A stretch of DNA of 64,000 nucleotides from SIG603 sp963589785 (lineage in GTDB: Bacteria > Bacillota > Clostridia > Oscillospirales > Acutalibacteraceae). The stretch covers positions 1-64,000 of the forward strand of contig CAVAMJ010000002.1 in assembly GCA_963589785.1 (NCBI GenBank). Reading direction: 5' to 3'. Under the pieces are notes generated by a model. It ran no database searches, was not told the DNA's origin, and saw only the letters and a list, made by a program, of their open reading frames with translations. The translations under genes and the position numbers were made by a program. Below are positions 52,647-60,689 of the stretch, one piece after another; position 1 is the first letter of the stretch, and each line of letters begins with the position of its first letter.

Positions 52647-53216
52647 TCATTTTTGCGGTTTTGATAAATCAAAGCGTTCGAGTGCACACGCAATGTCGCC
52701 TTCAATGACGAGTGCAAGCCTTTGGGTCAAGATCTCCGGATCTTCACGCATATCGGCTTTTATCCAGTCGAGCATTATTCCGACAAAGCAATAGGAATAA
52801 ATCTGTGCGATAAACTTTTTGTCGTCCTCTCTGACATTCATATTTGCCGACTCTTCCTCTACAACTCCGAGGAGCAAATCGTCAGTCAGCGGTTTGATGT
52901 ATTTTTCTACCTGTGCCCTATCAACGCAGTTATATACATTAATGATAAACGGCTTATTCTCACGAACAGCATTCATAAGCTGAACTAAACCCTGCTGCCA
53001 AGTATCGTGCGTTTTCTTGTTCTCAAGCGCTTTTTTCGCATCCTCAAGGCAAGCCCACTCCACAAGGTCGTAAATATCCTGAAAATGGTAATAAAAGGTC
53101 ATGCGGTTAATTCCGCAGTCCTCGGTTATATCATTGATTGTAATCTTATTCAACGGCTTTTTAAGCAGTAAATTCTTAAGTGACTGTTCGAGTGCTCTTT
53201 TTGTAATTTGCGACAT
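52647..53216 (-). CDS. TetR-family transcriptional regulator
   Basis: 189-aa regulator with an N-terminal helix-turn-helix (LNKITINDITEDCGINRMTFYYHFQDIYDLVEWA), typical of the TetR/DhaS-like group, and a helical ligand-binding domain. Position between the 3-hydroxyacyl-CoA dehydrogenase and oleate hydratase genes suggests it senses a fatty acid or acyl-CoA and controls one or both (inference). No clear palindromic operator was found. The ATG starts directly upstream of SQITKRALEQSL, behind GAACGGAGGATTTT. Confidence 0.88.
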   Translation of the reverse strand: MSQITKRALEQSLKNLLLKKPLNKITINDITEDCGINRMTFYYHFQDIYDLVEWACLEDAKKALENKKTHDTWQQGLVQLMNAVRENKPFIINVYNCVDRAQVEKYIKPLTDDLLLGVVEEESANMNVREDDKKFIAQIYSYCFVGIMLDWIKADMREDPEILTQRLALVIEGDIACALERFDLSKPQK

Positions 53217-53283
53217 AAAATCCTCCGTTCAAAATCTTCATTATATAGGATAATTTTAACATCAATTTGTGAACAATTCAAAC

Positions 53284-53325
53284 AGAAAAGGCCGACATAT
53301 CAAACGATACATCGGTCTTTGATTA
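53284..53325 (-). terminator. Terminator after the 3-hydroxyacyl-CoA dehydrogenase gene
   Basis: Imperfect stem AAAGACCGATGTATC/GATATGTCGGCCTTT with a 4-nt loop, then TCTG on the minus strand. Confidence 0.65.
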
Positions 53326-53332
53326 CTGCTTT

Positions 53333-54292
53333 TTACTTGTACTTGTAGAAGCCTTCGCCTGAGGACATACCAAGCTTGCCGGCATCGATATACTCCTTGA
53401 GAACCTTTTCCATTTTCTTGAAATTATAAGGCATCATCATTTTCTTGAGAAGCGGCGAAAGAAGTCCCGGAACACTCTGATACTGATGAACTATGTTATA
53501 AGCTGTGTTAAGTCCGACTGTATCGAAAATCTGGAACGGGCCCTTTGGCGCACCTGTACCTCTTGTCCATGCAATATCGATGCTCTTAGGATCGGAAACA
53601 CCCGAAACATAGAGATCGAGTCCGCTCAAAAGGAACGGAACAAGCATGGAATTGAGAAGGTAACCGTTTTTCTCCTTATTTACGGGAAGTCCTATCATGC
53701 GAATATCGTTTGCAAACTCAAGAACCTCATCAAAATACTTCTTGTCGGTCTGATCCTGACACATAATCTCTGCGGTGTTGTTCTTCCAAATGGAATTAGC
53801 AAAATGCAGAGAAAGATATTTGTCGGGTCTGCCAGTATACTTTGCGAACATTGACGGCAAAAGCGTCGAAGAGTTAGTTACAAGTATTGTTTTTTGCGGC
53901 ATGAGCGGAGAAAGCTTCTGATAGAAAGCGATTTTGTCCTTCTCATTTTCTGCCATAGACTCAACTACGATGTCGGCATCCTCAACAGCCTTTTTCATAT
54001 CAAGCTCAAGCTTAATGGAGCTGTATGCGTCCTCGACCTTTTTAAGGCAAGCATCCTTGTCAAAATTATCGCTGTCGGCAATACCCGGGCACCAGTCACC
54101 TGTGCCGTTCGCCATATCCTCGATAGCCTTGATATAGGTTTTCTTGAGATTATCAAGCTTAGGCTGAGTTCTTCCTATCGAGCCCTCACTTCTAAGCCAA
54201 ATAGTGACATTTGCTCCGCAGTAAGCCGACTGAAATGCAATCTGACTGCCCAAAACGCCGCCACCTGCGACTACAACATTTTTCAGTTTCAT
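53333..54292 (-). CDS. 3-hydroxyacyl-CoA dehydrogenase family protein
   Basis: 319-aa NAD-binding oxidoreductase. The N-terminal Rossmann motif is VVAGGGVLGSQIAF; ESMAENEKDK, VTNSSTLLPS and the catalytic-histidine block LHFANSIWKNNTAEI follow, with the C-terminal dimerisation domain ending in GMSSGEGFYKY. It probably acts on a 3-hydroxyacyl-CoA or a small 3-hydroxy acid. The start is the ATG at 54292 behind AAAGGTGTGGTGTAT; the longer frame to 54310 lacks a site. It neighbours the TetR and oleate hydratase genes, suggesting a fatty-acid theme. Confidence 0.9.
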   Translation of the reverse strand: MKLKNVVVAGGGVLGSQIAFQSAYCGANVTIWLRSEGSIGRTQPKLDNLKKTYIKAIEDMANGTGDWCPGIADSDNFDKDACLKKVEDAYSSIKLELDMKKAVEDADIVVESMAENEKDKIAFYQKLSPLMPQKTILVTNSSTLLPSMFAKYTGRPDKYLSLHFANSIWKNNTAEIMCQDQTDKKYFDEVLEFANDIRMIGLPVNKEKNGYLLNSMLVPFLLSGLDLYVSGVSDPKSIDIAWTRGTGAPKGPFQIFDTVGLNTAYNIVHQYQSVPGLLSPLLKKMMMPYNFKKMEKVLKEYIDAGKLGMSSGEGFYKYK

Positions 54293-54433
54293 ATACACCA
54301 CACCTTTCATCGTTCTAACACAATATTAATTCCACATCGGTTATTTATTTTATCAATTATGTATATGATATGGCAAAACCGATATTTTGTCAATAGCTGT
54401 GGCATATAGTAAAAGTGAATATCGATATTCTTT

Positions 54434-56959
54434 TTATTTCAGATACGGCACAAGCACATCATAGAACTTCTTGCTCTGTTCGGCATGAAATTCCGCCATT
54501 AATTTCCAGTCGGATTCATTGTTGACATCCACATCATTCAAGGAATAACTCACATATGATGCCACAATATCGTCTCCTCTGTGCCACTCAAGGTGTTCTT
54601 TAAGTGCGGTTTCGATAGCGTCTTTATTGGAATACAGCTTATCGAACGCTCTTTTGTTTGCTTCTTTATCGGGTTTTCCAAAATAAAGCTGTACAGTAGC
54701 TTTTCCTATTCTTGCCATACAACTAACCTCAAATCCGCCGATTCCGAAATATCCGTTTACCCACCCACGCTTAACGGGGTTGGTTTTAGCAAACAGTCCC
54801 GCATCAGAATTTGCCTGTTTTATTAGATTAATTGCATATATCCAGTACCTATAGCAATTTTCTACGGTAACACTCGCATTTCCGTCCGATTTTTTACTTT
54901 CGTCATCTAAATAGAAAACCAAATCTTCGGGATCGATATGATAAAGCTCAAATAGGTTTCGAAGCAGTGTCAACTTTTGGTCGGTGCTGGTATTCACCGA
55001 AACATAAACTTCGCTCGCAATTTCTGCCGCCTTGATAAAGCTTTCTTCACTTGTGCCAAAATTAGAACTAAGCTTGCCCTCGGATGAAACCGCAAGCCTC
55101 GTGATTATACTTCTGTCCTCAGAATATAAAATTCTTACAACCTTCTGGAACATATCAACCCAGCTTTCGACAGGCTGTTCTGCGTTTTTATAAGCAAAAC
55201 GGTTAATGCGCCTTCCGCTCATGCTTATTTCATCATTAAGCGTACAGGTGTCAAACTGCTTCTCTTCAGGCTGATATTCAGTAAAGGGCATCTGCCATAT
55301 CTCGAGCGCACGGCTCTTTAAGTATTCGTTTCTTTCCTCAAGCTCTGAAAGTGTCCATTTTTCCTTTTCGGCAATATATGTGTTCAAGCGGATGCCGCTT
55401 TCCTTGAAACCGTTTCTCATGTTTTTCTTATCTTCAAAGGAATTGTTACTGTAGCTTGAGTTGTAAGCAGTCAATGTGAGGTTGGCAATTCTGTGAAGCC
55501 ATGTTTCGTGGATTTCCTCCCAGTTTTCACCGAGTTGATCTATCCAAGACGGAGTCAAATGTTGTGGCATGATGTGTTCTATTGAATAAATTCCGTCGTC
55601 ACAGTGCCCATAAATATCCTTATCCTCGCGCGTACCGAAATTTTCAAAGCGCTCAAGTATATAAAGCTTATTCTTACTGTTCATCAGATAAACGGGTCTT
55701 TCCGAGAGATTTAACGCAAACTCGTAATCATCCGGGAAACGTGACCTCTCCTTTTTGGAGAGAAGAACATATTTCAGCTTTTCAACATAATCATTATCTG
55801 TGCCGTCAAGCCTGATTATTTCTTTATTGAGAAGTAAAAATATCTTACTTAGAGCATTGGTCGGCAAATCGCAAATCGTTCTTCTGAACAAATAGCTTTC
55901 TGTTATCAAAAAGATTTCTCGCACCTGAGAAAGGTTAAGCCTCTGCTCCTTGAAAAGCTTGAATACTTCGAGGAAAAACGGTCTTGTTATGGTTGTTTCA
56001 AGGCGATTAAGCCTAAATATACATGCATCAAGTGCTTTGTCATTTGTGCCGCCGCCAAGCAGAATTTGGTAGCTTTTGGAATACTCGAGCAGTTCTTTTA
56101 ACAAGCCTTCGGTGTCAACACTACTGCTCTCGACATAATCTTTGAAATTAATATATATCTTTTTCTGAGAAGGGATTGCCGATTGCTTAATGCTGAGATA
56201 ATCTCTTACAAATGAGCTAACATCATAATCAGTACATTTCTCTATGCGGTTCCAGTATTTTTCATAATATTCGTCCTGAATCTTAGTCGGCAGTCCCATA
56301 AGAATATAATTTCTGATTTTATCGCCCTCGCTAAGGTCCAAGCCCGTGGAATTGAGGCTCTCGAAAATCAACTGCGGATTGTCCTCATTATTAAGCGTGA
56401 TACTGATTATCTCCAAACGGCACACAGCATCAAAGAGCTCATCGACTGAAATTTCTTTTCTTTGAATACGCTCGTAAAAATAGTTGTAATTTGCGGTTAA
56501 GTTTGAGTCACTTATGTGCTCGTCCTCACCCTCAAAAAGCTTGCCGAATGCATCTCTGTCGTTTTTTACAGGCTTTAATTTGATTCGGGTTTCCCGCTGT
56601 GTCCACTTATCGACAAGATATTCCTCTAAAATCTGCTGTTTCAAATACGGGCTTTCGGAAACGAGTACTTCTTCATTCAAAAGATTGTACACCGCAAGGA
56701 GCACAAGCGAAACGGTAGTCAGTCTCTGCTGACCGTCAATTATCAAAAATTCATCATTTCTGCCGTCTGGATTGTAAACGGAAACAACGCTTCCGAAAAA
56801 ATGACTTCTTCTGTTATTTTTGATTATCTTTACAAGGTCATCAAAAAGCTGCTTACACTGCTCAGTTTTCCAGTCATAATTTCTCTGGTAAACAGGAATG
56901 ACAAACCTCTTGCCTGAGCCCTCCATAAATTTTAGAAATTTACATTCTGAACCTTTCAT
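54434..56959 (-). CDS. DUF262/DUF1524 (GmrSD-like) nuclease with C-terminal DUF4268-like domain
   Basis: 841-aa single-chain enzyme of the type IV restriction GmrSD group. The N-terminal DUF262 domain has IPVYQRNYDW (21-30) and DGQQRLTT (75-82), the nucleotide-binding ParB-like motif. The middle DUF1524 domain carries the HNH-type nuclease signature EHIMPQHL (H462, P465) and HRIANLTLTAYNSSYSN (489-505). The last 130 residues resemble DUF4268 (KRGWVNGYFGIGG; EWHRGDDIVASYVSY). Such enzymes cut DNA with modified cytosines, so this is a probable anti-phage gene. It stands alone, with no methyltransferase or other defence gene adjacent. Confidence 0.88.
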   Translation of the reverse strand: MKGSECKFLKFMEGSGKRFVIPVYQRNYDWKTEQCKQLFDDLVKIIKNNRRSHFFGSVVSVYNPDGRNDEFLIIDGQQRLTTVSLVLLAVYNLLNEEVLVSESPYLKQQILEEYLVDKWTQRETRIKLKPVKNDRDAFGKLFEGEDEHISDSNLTANYNYFYERIQRKEISVDELFDAVCRLEIISITLNNEDNPQLIFESLNSTGLDLSEGDKIRNYILMGLPTKIQDEYYEKYWNRIEKCTDYDVSSFVRDYLSIKQSAIPSQKKIYINFKDYVESSSVDTEGLLKELLEYSKSYQILLGGGTNDKALDACIFRLNRLETTITRPFFLEVFKLFKEQRLNLSQVREIFLITESYLFRRTICDLPTNALSKIFLLLNKEIIRLDGTDNDYVEKLKYVLLSKKERSRFPDDYEFALNLSERPVYLMNSKNKLYILERFENFGTREDKDIYGHCDDGIYSIEHIMPQHLTPSWIDQLGENWEEIHETWLHRIANLTLTAYNSSYSNNSFEDKKNMRNGFKESGIRLNTYIAEKEKWTLSELEERNEYLKSRALEIWQMPFTEYQPEEKQFDTCTLNDEISMSGRRINRFAYKNAEQPVESWVDMFQKVVRILYSEDRSIITRLAVSSEGKLSSNFGTSEESFIKAAEIASEVYVSVNTSTDQKLTLLRNLFELYHIDPEDLVFYLDDESKKSDGNASVTVENCYRYWIYAINLIKQANSDAGLFAKTNPVKRGWVNGYFGIGGFEVSCMARIGKATVQLYFGKPDKEANKRAFDKLYSNKDAIETALKEHLEWHRGDDIVASYVSYSLNDVDVNNESDWKLMAEFHAEQSKKFYDVLVPYLK

Positions 56960-57080
56960 GCCGTTTCACCTTTCGCACCGATTACATATAGATTTTTTCT
57001 ACATTTTAACATCTGAAAAGGCTCGTTTCAATACCCCACAATCTGACAGTTACGGTTTTGAGATAGTGAAGAGAGTAAAG

Positions 57081-57125
57081 CAAAACACCCACGCAACTTG
57101 TCTCTTCTTTGCGTGGGTGTTTGTT
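57081..57125 (-). terminator. Terminator after the lipid kinase gene
   Basis: Perfect 13-bp stem AACACCCACGCAA/TTGCGTGGGTGTT, then TTGCTTTAC on the minus strand. Confidence 0.88.
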
Positions 57126-57137
57126 GTCTTTAATGGT

Positions 57138-58076
57138 TTATTCCTCTTCCTCGTCGTCCTCATCCTCTTCGGTGACAAGGCTGTTTCCGTTCGGAACCAT
57201 GATATTTATTAGCTTGTTGTGATTGATAATCTCGGCAAAAGCATGAGATCCGCCGTCCTCGCCGTCAAGTGTCCACGGAACCTCTCCGCTTTCGCTCTCG
57301 ATTTCAATTTTTGATGCTTTATTCATGTATACCAAATCGCAAGGATTGTGCGATAAAAGTGATTGGATTATTTTATTTGTCTCAATTGGATTGCTCGACT
57401 TTCTGACGAGCACGACCTCAAATTTACCGTCGTTAAACTCGACATTCTCGCCAGTTATGTTCTTTATACCACCGACAGACTCTGAGTTTGTTATCATACC
57501 GTACATAAAGTCGCCTTCGATAAGCTCATCGTCAATCTTTATTTTCAGTTTATAAGTCTTAATATCAAACAGGCTCTTTGCGCCCTCGATGATATAAGCC
57601 GCATGTCCGAGAACATTTTTCATATCCTGTGCGGTTTTATACGATACCTCCGTGAACAATCCGAATGCCGCAACATAGACAAAATATCTTCCGTTGAGCG
57701 AACCTATATCACAAGCAAACTCATTGCCCTCAATGGCATCGGCTGTTGCTTTTCTCACGCTTGTACAGGAAAGTCCCAGCGAATGAGCAAAGTCGTTTGT
57801 GCTTCCTGCGGGAATATAGCCGATAGTCGGATTAAAGCCCGACTTAATTACCCCCGATGTGACTTCATCGAGCGTGCCGTCTCCGCCGTAGCACACGATT
57901 TTTTTGTATTCGCCCGCTTTTTCCTTAACCTTGCGGTAAGCGTCTCCTTTATCCTGACTTAGGTATATTTCGGGCATTATTCCTCTCTCGGAAAATGTAT
58001 TCACTATCTTAGTGATTTTGGCTCCGGGATTTCCTCTTCCGGCCTTTGGATTTATAACAAGCATTGTATCAGACAT
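57138..58076 (-). CDS. Diacylglycerol kinase-like lipid kinase (YegS/DgkB family)
   Basis: 312-aa cytoplasmic kinase of the DAGK catalytic family. NPKAGRG, the nucleotide-binding GGDGTLDEV (64-72) and IPAGSTNDFAHSLG are intact, and EVPWTLDGEDGG near the end matches the family's DGE motif. It probably phosphorylates diacylglycerol or another lipid in membrane turnover. The C-terminus is a run of acidic residues (EEDEDDEEEE), an unusual extension. The start is the ATG behind AAGGGGGCAATGTT. Confidence 0.9.
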   Translation of the reverse strand: MSDTMLVINPKAGRGNPGAKITKIVNTFSERGIMPEIYLSQDKGDAYRKVKEKAGEYKKIVCYGGDGTLDEVTSGVIKSGFNPTIGYIPAGSTNDFAHSLGLSCTSVRKATADAIEGNEFACDIGSLNGRYFVYVAAFGLFTEVSYKTAQDMKNVLGHAAYIIEGAKSLFDIKTYKLKIKIDDELIEGDFMYGMITNSESVGGIKNITGENVEFNDGKFEVVLVRKSSNPIETNKIIQSLLSHNPCDLVYMNKASKIEIESESGEVPWTLDGEDGGSHAFAEIINHNKLINIMVPNGNSLVTEEDEDDEEEE

Positions 58077-58112
58077 AACATTGCCCCCTTAGTTTTTAGT
58101 ATAGAAATAATT

Positions 58113-58140
58113 GGAAAAAATCCGCAGATTGTGCGGATTT
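58113..58140 (-). promoter_or_regulatory. Terminator-like hairpin in the lipid kinase leader
   Basis: Perfect 9-bp stem AAATCCGCA/TGCGGATTT with a 5-nt loop, followed on the minus strand by TTTTCC, about 40 bp before the kinase ATG. A second short inverted repeat AAGGTT/AACCTT (58143-58157) adjoins it. Possible attenuator. Confidence 0.5.
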
Positions 58141-58217
58141 CAAGGTTCAAAAACCTTTACATTCTGTCATTTATAACTTATAATATTAAATCGTATAGTT
58201 AAAGATTAGTTAAAGTT

Positions 58218-58246
58218 TTATCTTAATCTTTTTCTGATTTTATAAT
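58218..58246 (+). promoter_or_regulatory. Candidate promoter of the amidotransferase gene
   Basis: TTATCT (58218-58223), 17-bp spacer, TATAAT (58241-58246). A TTAAAG direct repeat with an 11-bp period (58199-58215) lies just upstream. Confidence 0.5.
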
Positions 58247-58283
58247 TATTTTTTTAACAAACTGTTAAAAAGGATTAACGAAC

Positions 58284-58931
58284 ATGAAAAATATTTTTAT
58301 CTACGGTGACAGAGAAAACTTAAAAAATTATGTTGAAGCAGTTGAGCTTACGGGTGGAAAAGCCGTTTGCTCTTTTGATATAAACGATAGCCTAAATTGT
58401 GACGGACTTCTCATTTCGGGCGGAGCCGACATAGATCCCGCTCGCTACGGTCAGAAAAATACCGCAAGCGTAGGCATTGACGAAAAGCGTGACGAAGCAG
58501 AATTTCAGCTTGCAAAGATTTTCTATGAAGCAAATAAGCCGATACTCGGAATTTGCAGAGGTCATCAGGTGCTTAATGTGTTCTTCGGCGGTCAGCTTTG
58601 CCAGCATATAACAAGTGCCGAGAGACACTCGAGAAAAGCAGACGAGGACGACAAGGTTCACGGATTGAGTGCAAAAAAGGGAAGCTTTCTTTATGAGCTT
58701 TACGGTGAAAATTTCTCTGTAAACTCCTCTCATCATCAGGGGGTATCCCCGGCGGCTGATTTCTTCGATGTAATTGCTTATTCTGACGACGGAATCATCG
58801 AGGGACTCGAAAACCGTGAGCACAAGATTATTACAACTCAGTTTCACCCTGAAAGAATGAGCTACAATCACAAAAGAAATGACACGGTTGACGGCAAACT
58901 CATTTTCGAATACTTTCTGGGACTTTGCTGA
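58284..58931 (+). CDS. Gamma-glutamyl-gamma-aminobutyrate hydrolase family protein (peptidase C26)
   Basis: 215-aa class I glutamine-amidotransferase-fold hydrolase. The nucleophile elbow is GICRGHQ (C91), with H188 and E190 in TQFHPERM completing the triad. GGADIDPARYGQ near residue 46 is typical of PuuD/C26 members. It likely cleaves a gamma-glutamyl bond. The start follows AAAAGGATTAACGAAC. It lies 24 bp before the surface-modification operon, but its own role there is unclear. Confidence 0.9.
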   Translation: MKNIFIYGDRENLKNYVEAVELTGGKAVCSFDINDSLNCDGLLISGGADIDPARYGQKNTASVGIDEKRDEAEFQLAKIFYEANKPILGICRGHQVLNVFFGGQLCQHITSAERHSRKADEDDKVHGLSAKKGSFLYELYGENFSVNSSHHQGVSPAADFFDVIAYSDDGIIEGLENREHKIITTQFHPERMSYNHKRNDTVDGKLIFEYFLGLC

Positions 58932-58955
58932 CAAGGAGATTGAAAGGTTAAATTA

Positions 58956-60137
58956 ATGCAGGAAAGAAACACAAGAAATTATAACCGTGAGCGTTCAGGG
59001 GCAAACTCACGAAACAGCCGCCCATCTTCCGGCTCTGCCCATAAAAGCGGCACTCGCGCGGCTAACTCAAATGTAGGACTCAGCTACAAGAAAAACCGCT
59101 CCCCGGGATCTGCTCAGCGTGCAAGCAACAAAAAAGCCGCTCAGCAGAAAGCTCGCAAGCAAGCCGCCGCCAAAACTGCAAGCTATGCCGCAAATGTCGG
59201 TAAGGGCTTGGCAAACAATGCAAAAAAGGCCAAGGGCAAAAATCCGATAATCATAGCAGTCGGCGTTTTAGCCATTGTTATCATACTTTTGATTATAATT
59301 CTGAACAGCATAGGCTCGGGCGACAGCACTCCTCTCACCTCTTCAAAGGATATTACAAGCGGTGTAAATTACATAAAGGAGCTTGAGGGTCAAAGTGTTG
59401 ATGCCATAGAATCGGACATTCAGCAGAGAAAGAAAATGCAAAGACTTGAAGCACTCAAGAACGGCACCATGTCCGTTTGGGCACAGTTTGACGATTCTGT
59501 CATTCTCGGAGACTCGAGAGCGGTCGGATTTTATTACTATGAATTCCTCCCCGAGGACAGAGTTCTGGCTGAAGCCGGCAACACTATTCTTAATATTGAC
59601 GATCATCTTGATGAAATAAAAAAGCTTAACCCATCCAATGTATTCATTTGCTACGGTGTAAACGATATCGGCGGTTTCTATGACAGCACCGAAGACTATT
59701 GCAGAGACATGAAACAGCAGATGCAGAAAATCTGGGAACAGGCACCGAACTGCACGATTTACATCAGCTCGATTATCCAGTGTGTTGATCCCGCATTTGA
59801 TACAAGCTCGGCATGGAGAAGAATTCCGGAGTACAACGAGGCACTTAAGAAAATGTGTGAAGAAAACAACTGGCCGTTCATTGATAACGATGCTGTTGTT
59901 GAGGAATACAAGGACCACTATCAGCCTGACGGAATTCATCTTGAAACTGTTTTCTATGAGCCGTGGGCACTTAACATGATTTCAGCCGTAATGGACTGGG
60001 AGGCTAAACAGTCTGACGATTCTTCCTCGTCACAAAGCACGACAATTTCGGCGGAAGATTCGACTACTTCAGACGAAAGCTCTGACAGCACTGGCGGCAC
60101 AGATACTTCAAGCGAAACAAGCGACAGCGGCGAATAA
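58956..60137 (+). CDS. Membrane-anchored SGNH/GDSL hydrolase
   Basis: 393-aa protein with a long basic, Ser/Ala/Lys-rich cytoplasmic N-terminus (1-95), one transmembrane helix (about 97-118), an extracytoplasmic SGNH domain and a Ser/Thr/Asp-rich tail (350-393). The catalytic blocks are GDSR (S187), GVND (N236) and DGIH (D325, H328). It probably adds or removes acetyl groups on a surface polymer, as AlgX- or PatB-like partners do. It is first in a four-gene run with DUF4358, MBOAT and DHHW proteins. Confidence 0.88.
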   Translation: MQERNTRNYNRERSGANSRNSRPSSGSAHKSGTRAANSNVGLSYKKNRSPGSAQRASNKKAAQQKARKQAAAKTASYAANVGKGLANNAKKAKGKNPIIIAVGVLAIVIILLIIILNSIGSGDSTPLTSSKDITSGVNYIKELEGQSVDAIESDIQQRKKMQRLEALKNGTMSVWAQFDDSVILGDSRAVGFYYYEFLPEDRVLAEAGNTILNIDDHLDEIKKLNPSNVFICYGVNDIGGFYDSTEDYCRDMKQQMQKIWEQAPNCTIYISSIIQCVDPAFDTSSAWRRIPEYNEALKKMCEENNWPFIDNDAVVEEYKDHYQPDGIHLETVFYEPWALNMISAVMDWEAKQSDDSSSSQSTTISAEDSTTSDESSDSTGGTDTSSETSDSGE

Positions 60138-60169
60138 CTCGACTGTCGCTAATTCGGAGGAATTAAATC

Positions 60170-60661
60170 TTGAACAAAAAAGCAAGTAATAATTATTTCT
60201 ATCTTATACTCATGGGACTTTTGACCGTAGGAATTGCGGCATTCATTTTCTCAATGTGCTACACCGGAAAGAACAGCAACGCAAACGTTGAGGATGTTGT
60301 AAATGCAGTTATACCGTACATGGATTCCGACAAGGTTAAGCTTGGCGATGCCAACATGGTGCAGAAGCTTTATGGTCTCGACATAAACGAATTCGAGGGC
60401 GTCACTCTTTACTACCCTGTTTCCAACATGGATGCAGATGAATTATTTGTCGTTAAGCTAAAGGATTCTTCACAGCAGGAAGCCGTAAAATCCGCTATTG
60501 AGGCTCGTCTTGCCACACAGCTTTCAAACTTTGACGGCTACGGCGACGAACAGACCGCTATGCTAAACGCAAGCCAAACCTATGTCAGCGGAAATTATGC
60601 TATTTTCATTTCGGGAAATCAAGCGGTCGATGGATTGAACGCATTTAAAAAAGCACTTTAA
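60170..60661 (+). CDS. DUF4358 membrane-anchored protein
   Basis: 163-aa protein with one N-terminal hydrophobic helix (about 10-30, FYLILMGLLTVGIAAFIFSM) and an extracytoplasmic domain matching DUF4358 by pattern (VTLYYPVSNMDADELFVVKLKD; QTYVSGNYAIFISG). Function unknown; it often accompanies MBOAT/DHHW genes in Clostridia. The start is a TTG behind CGGAGGAATTAAATC. Confidence 0.85.
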   Translation: MNKKASNNYFYLILMGLLTVGIAAFIFSMCYTGKNSNANVEDVVNAVIPYMDSDKVKLGDANMVQKLYGLDINEFEGVTLYYPVSNMDADELFVVKLKDSSQQEAVKSAIEARLATQLSNFDGYGDEQTAMLNASQTYVSGNYAIFISGNQAVDGLNAFKKAL

Positions 60662-60689
60662 ATCTATATTACAAATTTAAGGAATAAAA

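Noticed and set aside
58252..58269. TTAACA-N3-TGTTAA repeat as a Rex box
   Set aside because: The half-sites are in the reverse order to the Rex consensus and the spacing is wrong.
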